The notes below the pieces were generated by a model that saw only the letters and a program-made list of their open reading frames with translations, made no database searches and was not told the DNA's origin. Positions 1 to 5,929 of a stretch of 6,217 nt of DNA are shown piece by piece (the stretch's first letter is position 1; every line of letters begins with the position of its first letter). The position numbers and the translations under genes are program-made. Source of the DNA: Vulcanimicrobiota bacterium (GTDB lineage Bacteria; Vulcanimicrobiota; Vulcanimicrobiia; Vulcanimicrobiales; Vulcanimicrobiaceae); the NCBI GenBank assembly GCA_003167055.1, contig PMUE01000122.1, positions 634-6,850 of the forward strand, written 5' to 3'.

Positions 1-992
1 CCGTAGTGGTACGGCGCCCAGCCCCACGGTTCGGCCGCAACCCACGTCGGACCGTAGTAATTCAATGAAACCCAGCTGCCGTTGCTGTACGGTGACCAGC
101 CGGGCGCAACACCATTGGGAACCCACGCGTTGCCGTAACCCGGGATGTCGACCCAGTTACCGTACTGATTGAGGTCTGCGCTCCCCGTCATGTCGCTTGA
201 AACGTACGGCGATTGCGCGCTTTGCGCGGACGCAAGCATCTGATCGCGTTGGTCGCCCCACGCTTCGACGTCGGTCTGCGCGACTTCGTCGATGTACTGG
301 TACTGGGGATTGGCTGCTTCGCCGGCCACGACCATCGTGCGGCCCGGCGCGACCTGTTGCGTTCCTTGCGGCGTTACGACCGCGATGCTGCCGCTACGCG
401 CGGTGATCTGCGTGTTGCCGTCGCTGGTGACGCTGATGAGATATTCACCAGCCTCGGATGGCTCGAGGTCGACCGAGGGGGTTTGCACTTGCACGTTGTC
501 CTGGCCGGTCGCGAAGACACGCAGTTCGACCGTGCCCTGCGCGAGCTGCGTGACGTCGTTCGCGCCGTCGAGCTGCGTGAAGCGGAGCTCCGTGCCGGCG
601 CCTGCTCGCACGACGTTCGCTCCGTCGAGCTGAACTTCGGCGTGCCCATCGTTGCCGGTGGTGATGTAATCGCCGGCGACAATCGGTGCGTTGGCGGCAG
701 CGGCCGCTTGATCGCTGTCGTTACCGTGCTTGAGCGCTACCTGACCCTCGACGACGGAAAGCCGCGCAACCGCAGGGGGCGCTTGCATATCGGGCGCTTG
801 CATGTCAGGCAGTTGCGCATCAGGTGGTTGCGCGCCGGGCGCTTGCGCACCAGGTACTTGGGTCGCATACGAGGGTATTGCGCCGGGATCAGACTGATCG
901 GCGCGAGCGGGCGCGGCCATGCCCACATACGAAGCCGCGAACGAAGCGGCAAGGATAAGCGCGAACGACGCGCGAGCAACTGACGTGTGCAT
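1..992 (-). CDS. Secreted FecR-domain protein with DUF6600-like W/Y-rich region (3' end beyond window)
   Basis: The minus strand is open from an ATG at 992 to the left edge (330 codons, no stop), so the C-terminus is missing. Residues 1-31 form a signal peptide ending in an Ala-Arg-Ala cleavage site, so the protein is exported. Residues 47-71 are five pentapeptide repeats of the form P-[G/D]-[A/M]-Q-x. Residues about 76-223 look like a FecR domain: a 'VARLSVVEGQV' opening, then 'VAGDYITTGNDGHAEVQL', beta-rich segments and 'QVAPGRTMVVAG' at the end. From about 275 the chain is rich in Tyr, Trp, Gly and Pro ('YGNW', 'YGNAWVP', 'WSPY', 'EPWGWAPYHYG'), as in DUF6600 proteins, which commonly follow FecR domains in secreted proteins of unknown role. 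The start is supported by GGGGAG eight bases upstream. FecR domains are known in anti-sigma signalling, but here there is no sigma factor or TonB receptor beside it, so a structural or envelope role is equally possible. Domain calls are by eye. Confidence 0.85.
   Translation of the reverse strand, partial: MHTSVARASFALILAASFAASYVGMAAPARADQSDPGAIPSYATQVPGAQAPGAQPPDAQLPDMQAPDMQAPPAVARLSVVEGQVALKHGNDSDQAAAAANAPIVAGDYITTGNDGHAEVQLDGANVVRAGAGTELRFTQLDGANDVTQLAQGTVELRVFATGQDNVQVQTPSVDLEPSEAGEYLISVTSDGNTQITARSGSIAVVTPQGTQQVAPGRTMVVAGEAANPQYQYIDEVAQTDVEAWGDQRDQMLASAQSAQSPYVSSDMTGSADLNQYGNWVDIPGYGNAWVPNGVAPGWSPYSNGSWVSLNYYGPTWVAAEPWGWAPYHY
780..854 (-). repeat. Five tandem 15-bp units coding P-[GD]-[AM]-Q-x
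   Basis: Five consecutive 15-base units lie in frame inside the FecR-domain gene and encode PGAQA, PGAQP, PDAQL, PDMQA and PDMQA. On the plus strand each unit reads approximately CGCTTGCxxxTCxGG. The units are imperfect, with the two nearest the FecR domain (780-809) most alike, which suggests recent duplication there. They form a flexible Pro/Gln linker between the signal peptide and the FecR domain, and copy number could vary between strains. Confidence 0.85.
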
Positions 993-1110
993 CCTGTGCA
1001 CTCCCCATAGGTGGCTGCGTGATCTTGCATCGCGACAACGTGGTAGACCTCCGGGAAGTCGCCGGCGTTGACTACATCTAATCTGTTCCTTAACTTTGAG
1101 AGCGGCTTGA
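993..1110. other. Intergenic gap between the cyclase and the FecR-domain gene
   Basis: 118 bases separate the stop of the receiver-cyclase gene from the start of the FecR-domain gene, both on the minus strand. The gap is more AT-rich near 1074-1100 than the genes around it and probably holds the FecR gene promoter, although I cannot pick convincing -35 and -10 boxes on the minus strand. It contains an imperfect 15-base inverted repeat (1046-1060, GACCTCC-G-GGAAGTC, six of seven pairs). I see no hairpin with a T tract that would end the cyclase transcript, so read-through into the FecR gene is possible. Confidence 0.5.
1001..1006 (-). promoter_or_regulatory. Ribosome binding site for the FecR-domain gene
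   Basis: The minus strand reads GGGGAG here, eight bases before the ATG at 992. It decides the start: the ATG at 1008, just upstream, is in another frame. Confidence 0.65.
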
Positions 1111-2430
1111 CTATTTCGTCTCGATGCGCTCGGCGCCGTCCCAGGCCACAGCGCCGCCTTTTAGGACAGCATGCGAGCAGCTATCGCGATAGTGCGCCGC
1201 CACCGTGTCGTTGGGGTTCTGCTGCGCCACCCGCGCAAACGATTTCCCGGCGCTCAGGAACAGGGCTTCACGGTACTCGTTGATTGCGGCTGCAAAGAGA
1301 TCGGAGCTGTTCACCTTGTGTTGCTGCAGCTCGGGCGGATCGTTGTCGAAGCATTCGTAGATCTCGACGTTACGTGTCTTGCCCTTGGCTTTGACGGCGC
1401 CGAGATGGCGTAGATGAAATCCGTGACCGGGCGGTAGCTTGTCTACTATCGGCTTGCCGACCAACAGCTGCACGCCGAAGATCTTGGTCAGACCCTCGAT
1501 GCGCGCCGCGACGTTTACTGCGTCGGCGATGACCGTCGTTTGCATGCGGCTCTCTTCGCCGATCGTGCCCAGGATGAGCTCGCCGCTATGCAAACCGATC
1601 CCGATGCGCACCGGCTCGTACCCGGCTTTCGTGCGTCCTTGGTTGTATTTGACGAGTTGGCGCTGCAGTTCGACGCCGGCGCGCAGCGCGTCGCCGGGGT
1701 CGCGCGGGAAAAGCGCCATGATCGCGTCGCCGATGTATTTGTCGATGAACCCGTGGTTCGCTCGAATGATCGGCGTCGCGCGCTTGAGATATGAGTTGAG
1801 GAAGTCGAAGTTCTGCTGTGGCGTCATCGTTTCCGAGAGCCGCGTGAACTCACGAATATCCGAGAAAAACACCGCCATCTCGCGCTGCACGTGGTCGCCG
1901 AGTCGCACGTCGGCAATGGTTTTGCGGCCGAGATGTTCGAGAAATTCTTGGGGAACGAACTTGTTCGATGCGCTGGAATAAAGCTCGATCAATCCGGTGT
2001 CGTCGGGTTTGGAAGCACGTAGACGAATCGTAAATTCCCGCAAGTGTTTGCGCTGCAGGCACAGTTCGATGCGACGCGTCAGGATCAGCGCATTGGTAGC
2101 GTCGAACGGCGTCGTGACATAGTCTTCGGCCCCTCGCTGGAGACAGGCTTGCACGCGATCGTTCGCGGCCGCCGGGGCCGTGACGATAACCGGAACTCGC
2201 GACGTCTTGCCGTTGGCCGGCTGCGCCGCCCGCAACACGTTGAATACGTCGTTGCTGGGCGCAATGAGGTCAAGCAATACCAAGTCGACGCTACGAGACG
2301 CGATGGCCTCGAGCGCATCGGCAACGCCGGCCACCATAAGCTCAGGATGGCCTGCCCCGCGCAGGAGCGCTTCCAGAGTCTGGTTTTCCGCCGCGCTGCC
2401 GCCGACACGAAGGATCCGTGACGACTGCAC
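1111..2430 (-). CDS. Cytoplasmic class III adenylate cyclase with degenerate receiver domain
   Basis: Predicted to convert ATP to cyclic AMP and pyrophosphate in the cytoplasm; no membrane segment is seen. Counting from the GTG start at 2430 (439 residues): residues about 5-125 have a response-regulator receiver fold, with the phosphoacceptor-like Asp54 in 'LVLLDLIAP' and Thr84 in 'PVIVTA', but the N-terminal acidic pair is Gly10-Gly11 and the usual Lys before 'PF' is Thr107. A helical linker leads to a cyclase transducer-like segment ('NKFVPQEFLEHLG', about 156-168). The catalytic domain (about 184-360) has metal ligands Asp191 ('FFSDIREFT') and Asp235 ('IGDAIMALF'), adenine-selecting Lys231 and Thr299, and transition-state Asn306 and Arg310, so it should be active. 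The Lys/Thr pair is typical of class IIIb adenylate cyclases. A helical tail (about 374-426) resembles the TPR-like tail of related cyclases. The reading frame stays open up to TTG 2502 and ATG 2457, but GGAGG seven bases before GTG 2430 favours this start. It is divergent from a second cyclase. Confidence 0.9.
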   Translation of the reverse strand: MQSSRILRVGGSAAENQTLEALLRGAGHPELMVAGVADALEAIASRSVDLVLLDLIAPSNDVFNVLRAAQPANGKTSRVPVIVTAPAAANDRVQACLQRGAEDYVTTPFDATNALILTRRIELCLQRKHLREFTIRLRASKPDDTGLIELYSSASNKFVPQEFLEHLGRKTIADVRLGDHVQREMAVFFSDIREFTRLSETMTPQQNFDFLNSYLKRATPIIRANHGFIDKYIGDAIMALFPRDPGDALRAGVELQRQLVKYNQGRTKAGYEPVRIGIGLHSGELILGTIGEESRMQTTVIADAVNVAARIEGLTKIFGVQLLVGKPIVDKLPPGHGFHLRHLGAVKAKGKTRNVEIYECFDNDPPELQQHKVNSSDLFAAAINEYREALFLSAGKSFARVAQQNPNDTVAAHYRDSCSHAVLKGGAVAWDGAERIETK

Positions 2431-2437
2431 CGGTGCA

Positions 2438-2442
2438 CCTCC
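2438..2442 (-). promoter_or_regulatory. Ribosome binding site GGAGG for the receiver-cyclase
   Basis: The minus strand reads GGAGG, seven bases before GTG 2430. It is the strongest Shine-Dalgarno match near any possible start of this gene; ATG 2457 has only a GGAG touching the codon. The site decides the start and removes 24 residues from the longest open frame. Confidence 0.7.
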
Positions 2443-2522
2443 GGGGTGTAGCTTCATCTCCAACGAAGAAGGATTCCCTCGTCTCTTTGGACCGGGGAAC
2501 AATTTACCAGAAGCTTGCTTAC

Positions 2523-2527
2523 AGGAG
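2523..2527 (+). promoter_or_regulatory. Ribosome binding site AGGAG for the haem-cyclase, placed before an ATT codon
   Basis: AGGAG is followed by a seven-base spacer and then an in-frame ATT at 2535. No other in-frame candidate (GTG 2418, GTG 2433, TTG 2487, TTG 2580, ATG 2583) has a comparable site at a normal distance. This is the reason for proposing an AUU start. Confidence 0.5.
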
Positions 2528-2534
2528 CTTTACA

Positions 2535-4076
2535 ATTCGCAGCGATCGGCCCGGTACCAGGCAAGCGCTCCTTGCCCCTTTGATGGCGCTTCTGGTCGTT
2601 ATTGTACTCATCGGGCTCCCGCTTGCAACCTGGCTCGACCTCCGCGACATCACCAACGCGAGCCTCGAGCGACAGGCGACCAGTTTGTCGACCGTGATTA
2701 CCGCCATTCGCGCCTTCTATGCGAGCAACGTCGTCGATCGCGTGCTTGCTGCCGACGGACACGCCTACGTCACCGCGCATTACCTCGAACATCCGGGCGG
2801 CATTCCTATTCCCGCGAAGTTTTCGCTGGAACTCGGTCACGTCATCGGCAACGACCAGGCGACGTACCGCTATCGCTTCATCTCGCACTTCCCGTTTCGC
2901 GGAACGCGTCCGCACCCGTTTAACGCGTTCGAAAACGCCGCGCTCACTTCGCTCGAGCGCGATCCGCATCAAGCGCTGACCAACGTGACGTGGAGCGGCA
3001 TGAGCTCGCAAGTCAGTTACGTGACGCCGATCATCATGGGGACCGGCTGCGTGGCCTGCCATAACGCGAGTCCCGATAGCCCCAAGCACGATTGGAAGGT
3101 CGGCGACGTGCGCGGCATCCAGGAGCTGATCGTGACCGAACCGGTCGCGTACAACCTCGGTCAGTTCCGCTATCTCCTGATCTATTTCGTCTTCATCGCT
3201 ATCGTCGGGCTTGCCGCACTCTATCTCCAGCAGCGGCAGTCTCGCGCGCTTGCCAACGCCTACGCCTCGCTCTCATCGATCTCGAAGCGGATCTCGCGCT
3301 ACATTTCGCCGCAGATCTACGACGCGATCTTCAGCGGGAAATCCAGCGCCGACCTTGCGACCAAGCGCAAGAAACTTACGATCTTCTTCTCCGACATCAA
3401 GGACTTCACGTCGACCAGCGAACGGCTACAAGCCGAGCAACTGACCGCATTGCTCAACGAATACTTCACCGAGATGTCGGCGATTGCACTCGGGTATGGC
3501 GGGACGCTCGATAAATTCGTCGGAGATGCGATCTTAGTGTTTTTCGGCGACCCTGAAACGAGCGGCGAACAAGAGGACGCGATTGCGTGCGTCTTCATGG
3601 CGCTAGCCATGCAAGCACGACTGATCGAGCTCAATGCTCGCTGGCGCGCGCAAGGCATCGAACATCCTTTCCAAGTGCGCATGGGCATTAATACCGGCTA
3701 CTGTAACGTCGGCAATTTCGGCTCGGCGCAGCGGATGGATTACACGATCATCGGGGCCGAAGCGAACCTCGCGGCGCGCCTCGAGTCAATCGCCGAGCCC
3801 GGGACGATCGTCGTTAGCTACGAAACCTATGCGCTCGTGCGCGGAACCGTTCACGCCCATGCCCTGGAACCGATTCGCGTGAAGGGAATTTCGCGCGATG
3901 TCGTGCCCTATAAAATCGACGGATACATGGACGGTCCGGAAGGCGCGACGGTCTTCAGCGAACACGGCAGCGGCATCGAATTCTACCTCGACGTTCATGC
4001 GTTGGCGGATCCGCAAAGCGCCCGCACGGTGTTGCAGGACGCGCTGCGCGCATTGGATGAACGCCATCCGCGTTAG
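2535..4076 (+). CDS. Membrane class III adenylate cyclase with c-type haem (Tll0287-like/DUF3365) sensor
   Basis: Predicted inner-membrane receptor making cyclic AMP in response to an extracytoplasmic signal. Counting from ATT 2535 (513 residues): a short basic N-terminus, membrane helix 1 at about 13-32, an extracytoplasmic sensor at about 33-210, membrane helix 2 at about 211-231, a transducer helix ('ISKRISRYISPQIYDAIFSG', 249-268) and a cyclase domain at about 278-460. The sensor holds CVACH (Cys172, Cys175, His176) followed by 'WKVGDVRGIQEL', the pattern of Tll0287-like/DUF3365 domains, which bind haem c covalently in a PAS-like fold. Catalytic residues are all present: metal ligands Asp287 ('FFSDIKDFT') and Asp331 ('FVGDAILVFF'), adenine-selecting Lys327 and Thr404, transition-state Asn411 and Arg415. 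The common Asp of 'GDxVN' is Ala408, which is not expected to abolish activity. The frame is open back to GTG 2418, but that start would overlap the divergent cyclase gene and lacks a good ribosome binding site; if ATT is wrong, TTG 2487 or ATG 2583 are the alternatives. psuG follows with a 20-base overlap. The ligand (redox state, NO, CO or other) cannot be read from sequence. Confidence 0.9.
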   Translation: MRSDRPGTRQALLAPLMALLVVIVLIGLPLATWLDLRDITNASLERQATSLSTVITAIRAFYASNVVDRVLAADGHAYVTAHYLEHPGGIPIPAKFSLELGHVIGNDQATYRYRFISHFPFRGTRPHPFNAFENAALTSLERDPHQALTNVTWSGMSSQVSYVTPIIMGTGCVACHNASPDSPKHDWKVGDVRGIQELIVTEPVAYNLGQFRYLLIYFVFIAIVGLAALYLQQRQSRALANAYASLSSISKRISRYISPQIYDAIFSGKSSADLATKRKKLTIFFSDIKDFTSTSERLQAEQLTALLNEYFTEMSAIALGYGGTLDKFVGDAILVFFGDPETSGEQEDAIACVFMALAMQARLIELNARWRAQGIEHPFQVRMGINTGYCNVGNFGSAQRMDYTIIGAEANLAARLESIAEPGTIVVSYETYALVRGTVHAHALEPIRVKGISRDVVPYKIDGYMDGPEGATVFSEHGSGIEFYLDVHALADPQSARTVLQDALRALDERHPR

Positions 4077-4956
4077 CGTGGCGGTACGCGCCGCGCTCGA
4101 GGGTCACCGGCCGGTCGTTGCGCTCGAGTCGACGATTCTCGCGCACGGCATGCCGTTTCCGCGCAATCTCGAAACGGCGCTCGCCGTCGAATTCGACGTG
4201 CGCGAGGCGGGCGCGGTGCCGGCGACGATCGCCGTGCTCGACGGAACGATTCACGTTGGGCTCGACGAGCACGAGCTCGAGCGCGTCGCGACGGCGCCGC
4301 AAATGCTCAAGCTCAGCCGGGCCGATCTGCCCTACGCGGTTGCCGGCGGACGCGACGGCGCCACGACCGTTGCCGCAACGATGTTCTGTGCGCATCAGGC
4401 GGGCATCGCCGTCTTCGCGACCGGCGGCATCGGCGGCGTGCATCGCGGCGTCGCGGACACCTTGGACGTTTCGGCCGATCTCACCGAATTAGCACGCACG
4501 CCGGTCCTCGTCGTGTGCGCAGGCGCAAAAGCCATTCTCGACATTCCAAAAACGCTTGAACTGCTCGAAACGCTAGGCGTTCCGGTCGGCGTCTATCGCA
4601 GCGACGAATTTCCGGCATTTTGGAGCGTTTCGTCGGGATTGCGAGCGCCGCTGCGCTTCGACGACGCGCGCGCAATAGCGGTGACGTTTCGCACGGCGCG
4701 CGAGCTCGGCATCGACGGCGGCATGCTAATCGCGAATCCGATAGCAGCCGAAATGGAGATCCCACGCAACATCATGACCACCCTCATCGAGCGCGCCGTG
4801 ACCGAAGCGCACGACCAACGCATCAGCGGCAAAACGCTCACGCCTTGGCTGCTCAACCGGATCTACGAATTGAGCGAAGGGCGCAGTCTCGAAGCGAACG
4901 TTACTCTCGTGCGCGCGAACGCGAGATTGGCGGCTGAGATCGCCAAAGAACTCTAG
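4057..4956 (+). CDS. psuG: Pseudouridine-5'-phosphate glycosidase
   Basis: Cytoplasmic enzyme that reversibly splits the C-C glycosidic bond of pseudouridine 5'-phosphate to uracil and ribose 5-phosphate, the second step of pseudouridine breakdown after PsuK phosphorylation. The 299-residue chain covers the whole family from start to end. Family signatures are clear: 'PVVALESTILAHGMPFP' (catalytic Glu24), 'KLSRADLPY' (Lys85), 'GATTVAATM', 'FATGGIGGVHRG', 'DVSADL' (Asp141, the expected metal ligand), 'CAGAK' (Lys158, the lysine that forms the ring-opened ribose intermediate), 'IANPI' and a final 'EIAKEL'. These match E. coli PsuG Glu31, Lys93, Asp149 and Lys166, recalled from the family rather than aligned by software. 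The ATG at 4057 overlaps the end of the upstream cyclase by 20 bases and has no good ribosome binding site, so translation is probably coupled; GTG 4078, just past the cyclase stop, is an alternative. No psuK or pseudouridine transporter is in the window. Confidence 0.95.
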   Translation: MNAIRVSVAVRAALEGHRPVVALESTILAHGMPFPRNLETALAVEFDVREAGAVPATIAVLDGTIHVGLDEHELERVATAPQMLKLSRADLPYAVAGGRDGATTVAATMFCAHQAGIAVFATGGIGGVHRGVADTLDVSADLTELARTPVLVVCAGAKAILDIPKTLELLETLGVPVGVYRSDEFPAFWSVSSGLRAPLRFDDARAIAVTFRTARELGIDGGMLIANPIAAEMEIPRNIMTTLIERAVTEAHDQRISGKTLTPWLLNRIYELSEGRSLEANVTLVRANARLAAEIAKEL

Positions 4957-5876
4957 TGCGGGTCCGGCGGATCCGGTGCTTCGCTCAGATGTTGCGCATA
5001 ATCGTGCGCGTCGAAATACCACGACGGCAGTGATGCCGGGAAGATCAGGTTCTTGAAGTCGTAATCGACCGTCTGGCCGTCGCCGTCGTACCCCCCGTAG
5101 ACGACGCCATGGATGCGTGTGATGACCGGGATGCCTTCGTACATCGTGAACTCCATGGTAAAGAGCACGGGATACTCGGGTCCGCCTTCGACGAACAGCG
5201 TGTCGGTCGCGACCAGCTTACGCAGCTCGAGTGTTTTGGCGTCAACCCACATTTCGCGCAAACGATTGCGTTGCGGATCGCGCCTGGGCACGAGCGTGAG
5301 GTGTAGCTCGTCGCCTTCGTGCTGGACGTTCGTGACGTGATAGTCGAACTCGCCGCGCGCGTGAACGACGGCGATGACCGGCGGCAGCGATGCTTCGGGT
5401 GTTGGAATGAAGCTCGGCGAATACGAGTGGAGCGGCGCCGGCTCGAACACGTCGGCGGTCGGCGGTCCAGGATCGGTTGCGGCGTTGAAGATCGGGCGAT
5501 CGAAGGTCATTTGTCCGACGTCGCCGAGATCGCTGATCCTGCGGCGCAGCGTGGCGTGATCGGACGACCGATACCAATCGTGGTCGGTGTACGTGTCCGC
5601 GTAGTCGGGATAGCCGTAGTTGGTATTCTGTTTGCGCACGATCGTGTACGATTCGAACGGCGGCGGCGGACGATGCGAGCGGAACTTATCGCGTATTGCG
5701 GCCAGCAGATCGTCCGGCGAGGGCAACGGCGTGACCGCCTGGGCGACCACGCTTGGCTGTAGTGGCGACGCTGCCGGCGCCCTTGCCGCCATGACAAGGG
5801 CAGCAGAAAGCAACGCAAGACATGCGAGCAGAATCCCGAGCGGCCGTTTCATCTTTGGTATGGTATCGTTTGCCAT
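4953..5876 (-). CDS. Secreted protein of unknown function, possibly LolA/LolB-like fold
   Basis: I do not recognise this 307-residue protein. The N-terminus has basic residues (Lys8, Lys10, Arg11) followed by a hydrophobic stretch at about 12-30 and small residues ('AARAPAAS'), consistent with a signal peptide cut near 30-36. The mature chain has a Pro-rich segment at 69-73, a Tyr/Asp-rich segment at 86-102 ('NYGYPDYADTYTDHDWYR') and, from about 165, alternating beta-strand-like segments such as 'ELHLTLVPRRD', 'EMWVDAKTLELRKL' and 'VLFTMEFTMYEGIPVITRI'. A strand of the 'WVDAKTLELRKL' kind is typical of outer-membrane lipoprotein-sorting (LolA/LolB-like) folds, but that is a weak resemblance by eye. 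No other cysteine than Cys19 is present. The start at 5876 is favoured by AGGA nine bases upstream; the ATG at 5852 has no such site. It is divergent from msrA across 53 bases and its stop interlocks with that of psuG. Confidence 0.8.
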   Translation of the reverse strand: MANDTIPKMKRPLGILLACLALLSAALVMAARAPAASPLQPSVVAQAVTPLPSPDDLLAAIRDKFRSHRPPPPFESYTIVRKQNTNYGYPDYADTYTDHDWYRSSDHATLRRRISDLGDVGQMTFDRPIFNAATDPGPPTADVFEPAPLHSYSPSFIPTPEASLPPVIAVVHARGEFDYHVTNVQHEGDELHLTLVPRRDPQRNRLREMWVDAKTLELRKLVATDTLFVEGGPEYPVLFTMEFTMYEGIPVITRIHGVVYGGYDGDGQTVDYDFKNLIFPASLPSWYFDAHDYAQHLSEAPDPPDPH

Positions 5877-5929
5877 CTTTGGGATTCCTGGGAAGTCATC
5901 CGGAAGAGGCGCCGAAGCGTACTGTAAAT
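5877..5929. promoter_or_regulatory. Divergent promoter region between the secreted protein gene and msrA
   Basis: Only 53 bases separate the two divergent starts, so promoters for both must lie here or run into the genes. On the plus strand TACTGT (5920-5925) could be a -10 box placed so close to the msrA ATG that its transcript would be leaderless or nearly so; no matching -35 box is seen. GGAAGAGG (5902-5909) is 20 bases from the ATG, too far for a normal ribosome binding site. Confidence 0.35.
5886..5889 (-). promoter_or_regulatory. Ribosome binding site for the secreted unknown protein
   Basis: AGGA on the minus strand lies nine bases before the ATG at 5876. It favours this start over the in-frame ATG at 5852, which would give a shorter, more standard signal peptide n-region but has no site. 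Confidence 0.45.

Larger units (their letters stand above)
2431..2534. promoter_or_regulatory. Shared divergent promoter region of the two cyclase genes
   Basis: This 104-base gap lies between the chosen starts of the two head-to-head cyclase genes and must hold the 5' regulatory signals for both. It contains both ribosome binding sites and an AT-richer core at about 2498-2535. A perfect 12-base palindrome (TGCACCGGTGCA, 2426-2437) overlaps the GTG codon and spacer of the minus-strand gene, and a short direct repeat GCTTACA/GCTTTACA flanks the plus-strand ribosome binding site. I could not assign -35/-10 boxes with confidence. Confidence 0.55.

Noticed and set aside
213..983. A 256-codon plus-strand open frame
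   Set aside because: It is the antisense shadow of the FecR-domain gene. The minus strand gives a signal peptide, FecR-like and DUF6600-like sequence with a ribosome binding site; the plus frame gives Arg/Val-rich sequence with no recognisable domain.
1068..1096. Plus-strand promoter-like pair TTGACT, 17 bases, TAACTT
   Set aside because: It points into the antisense strand of the cyclase 3' end with no plus-strand gene following, and the -10 match is poor (three of six). An antisense RNA is possible but unsupported.
2431..2502. N-terminal extension of the receiver-cyclase from TTG 2502 or ATG 2457
   Set aside because: The receiver fold begins only after GTG 2430, which has GGAGG at a good distance; the upstream starts have no comparable site.
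2418..2534. N-terminal extension of the haem-cyclase from GTG 2418
   Set aside because: It would overlap the start of the divergent cyclase, lacks a ribosome binding site and adds 39 residues with no recognisable feature.
2180..2923. A 247-codon plus-strand open frame across the divergent region
   Set aside because: It runs antisense to one cyclase and out of frame in the other, with low-complexity Arg/Ser/Thr content and no domain.
3898..4056. N-terminal extension of psuG inside the cyclase gene
   Set aside because: The extra 53 residues are Arg/Ser/Thr-rich out-of-frame cyclase sequence, and the family normally begins about where ATG 4057 places it.
5816..5827. Lipobox-like Leu-Leu-Ala-Cys in the unknown secreted protein (Cys19)
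   Set aside because: The cysteine sits in the middle of the hydrophobic stretch, which runs on for about ten more residues, so cleavage by lipoprotein signal peptidase there is unlikely.
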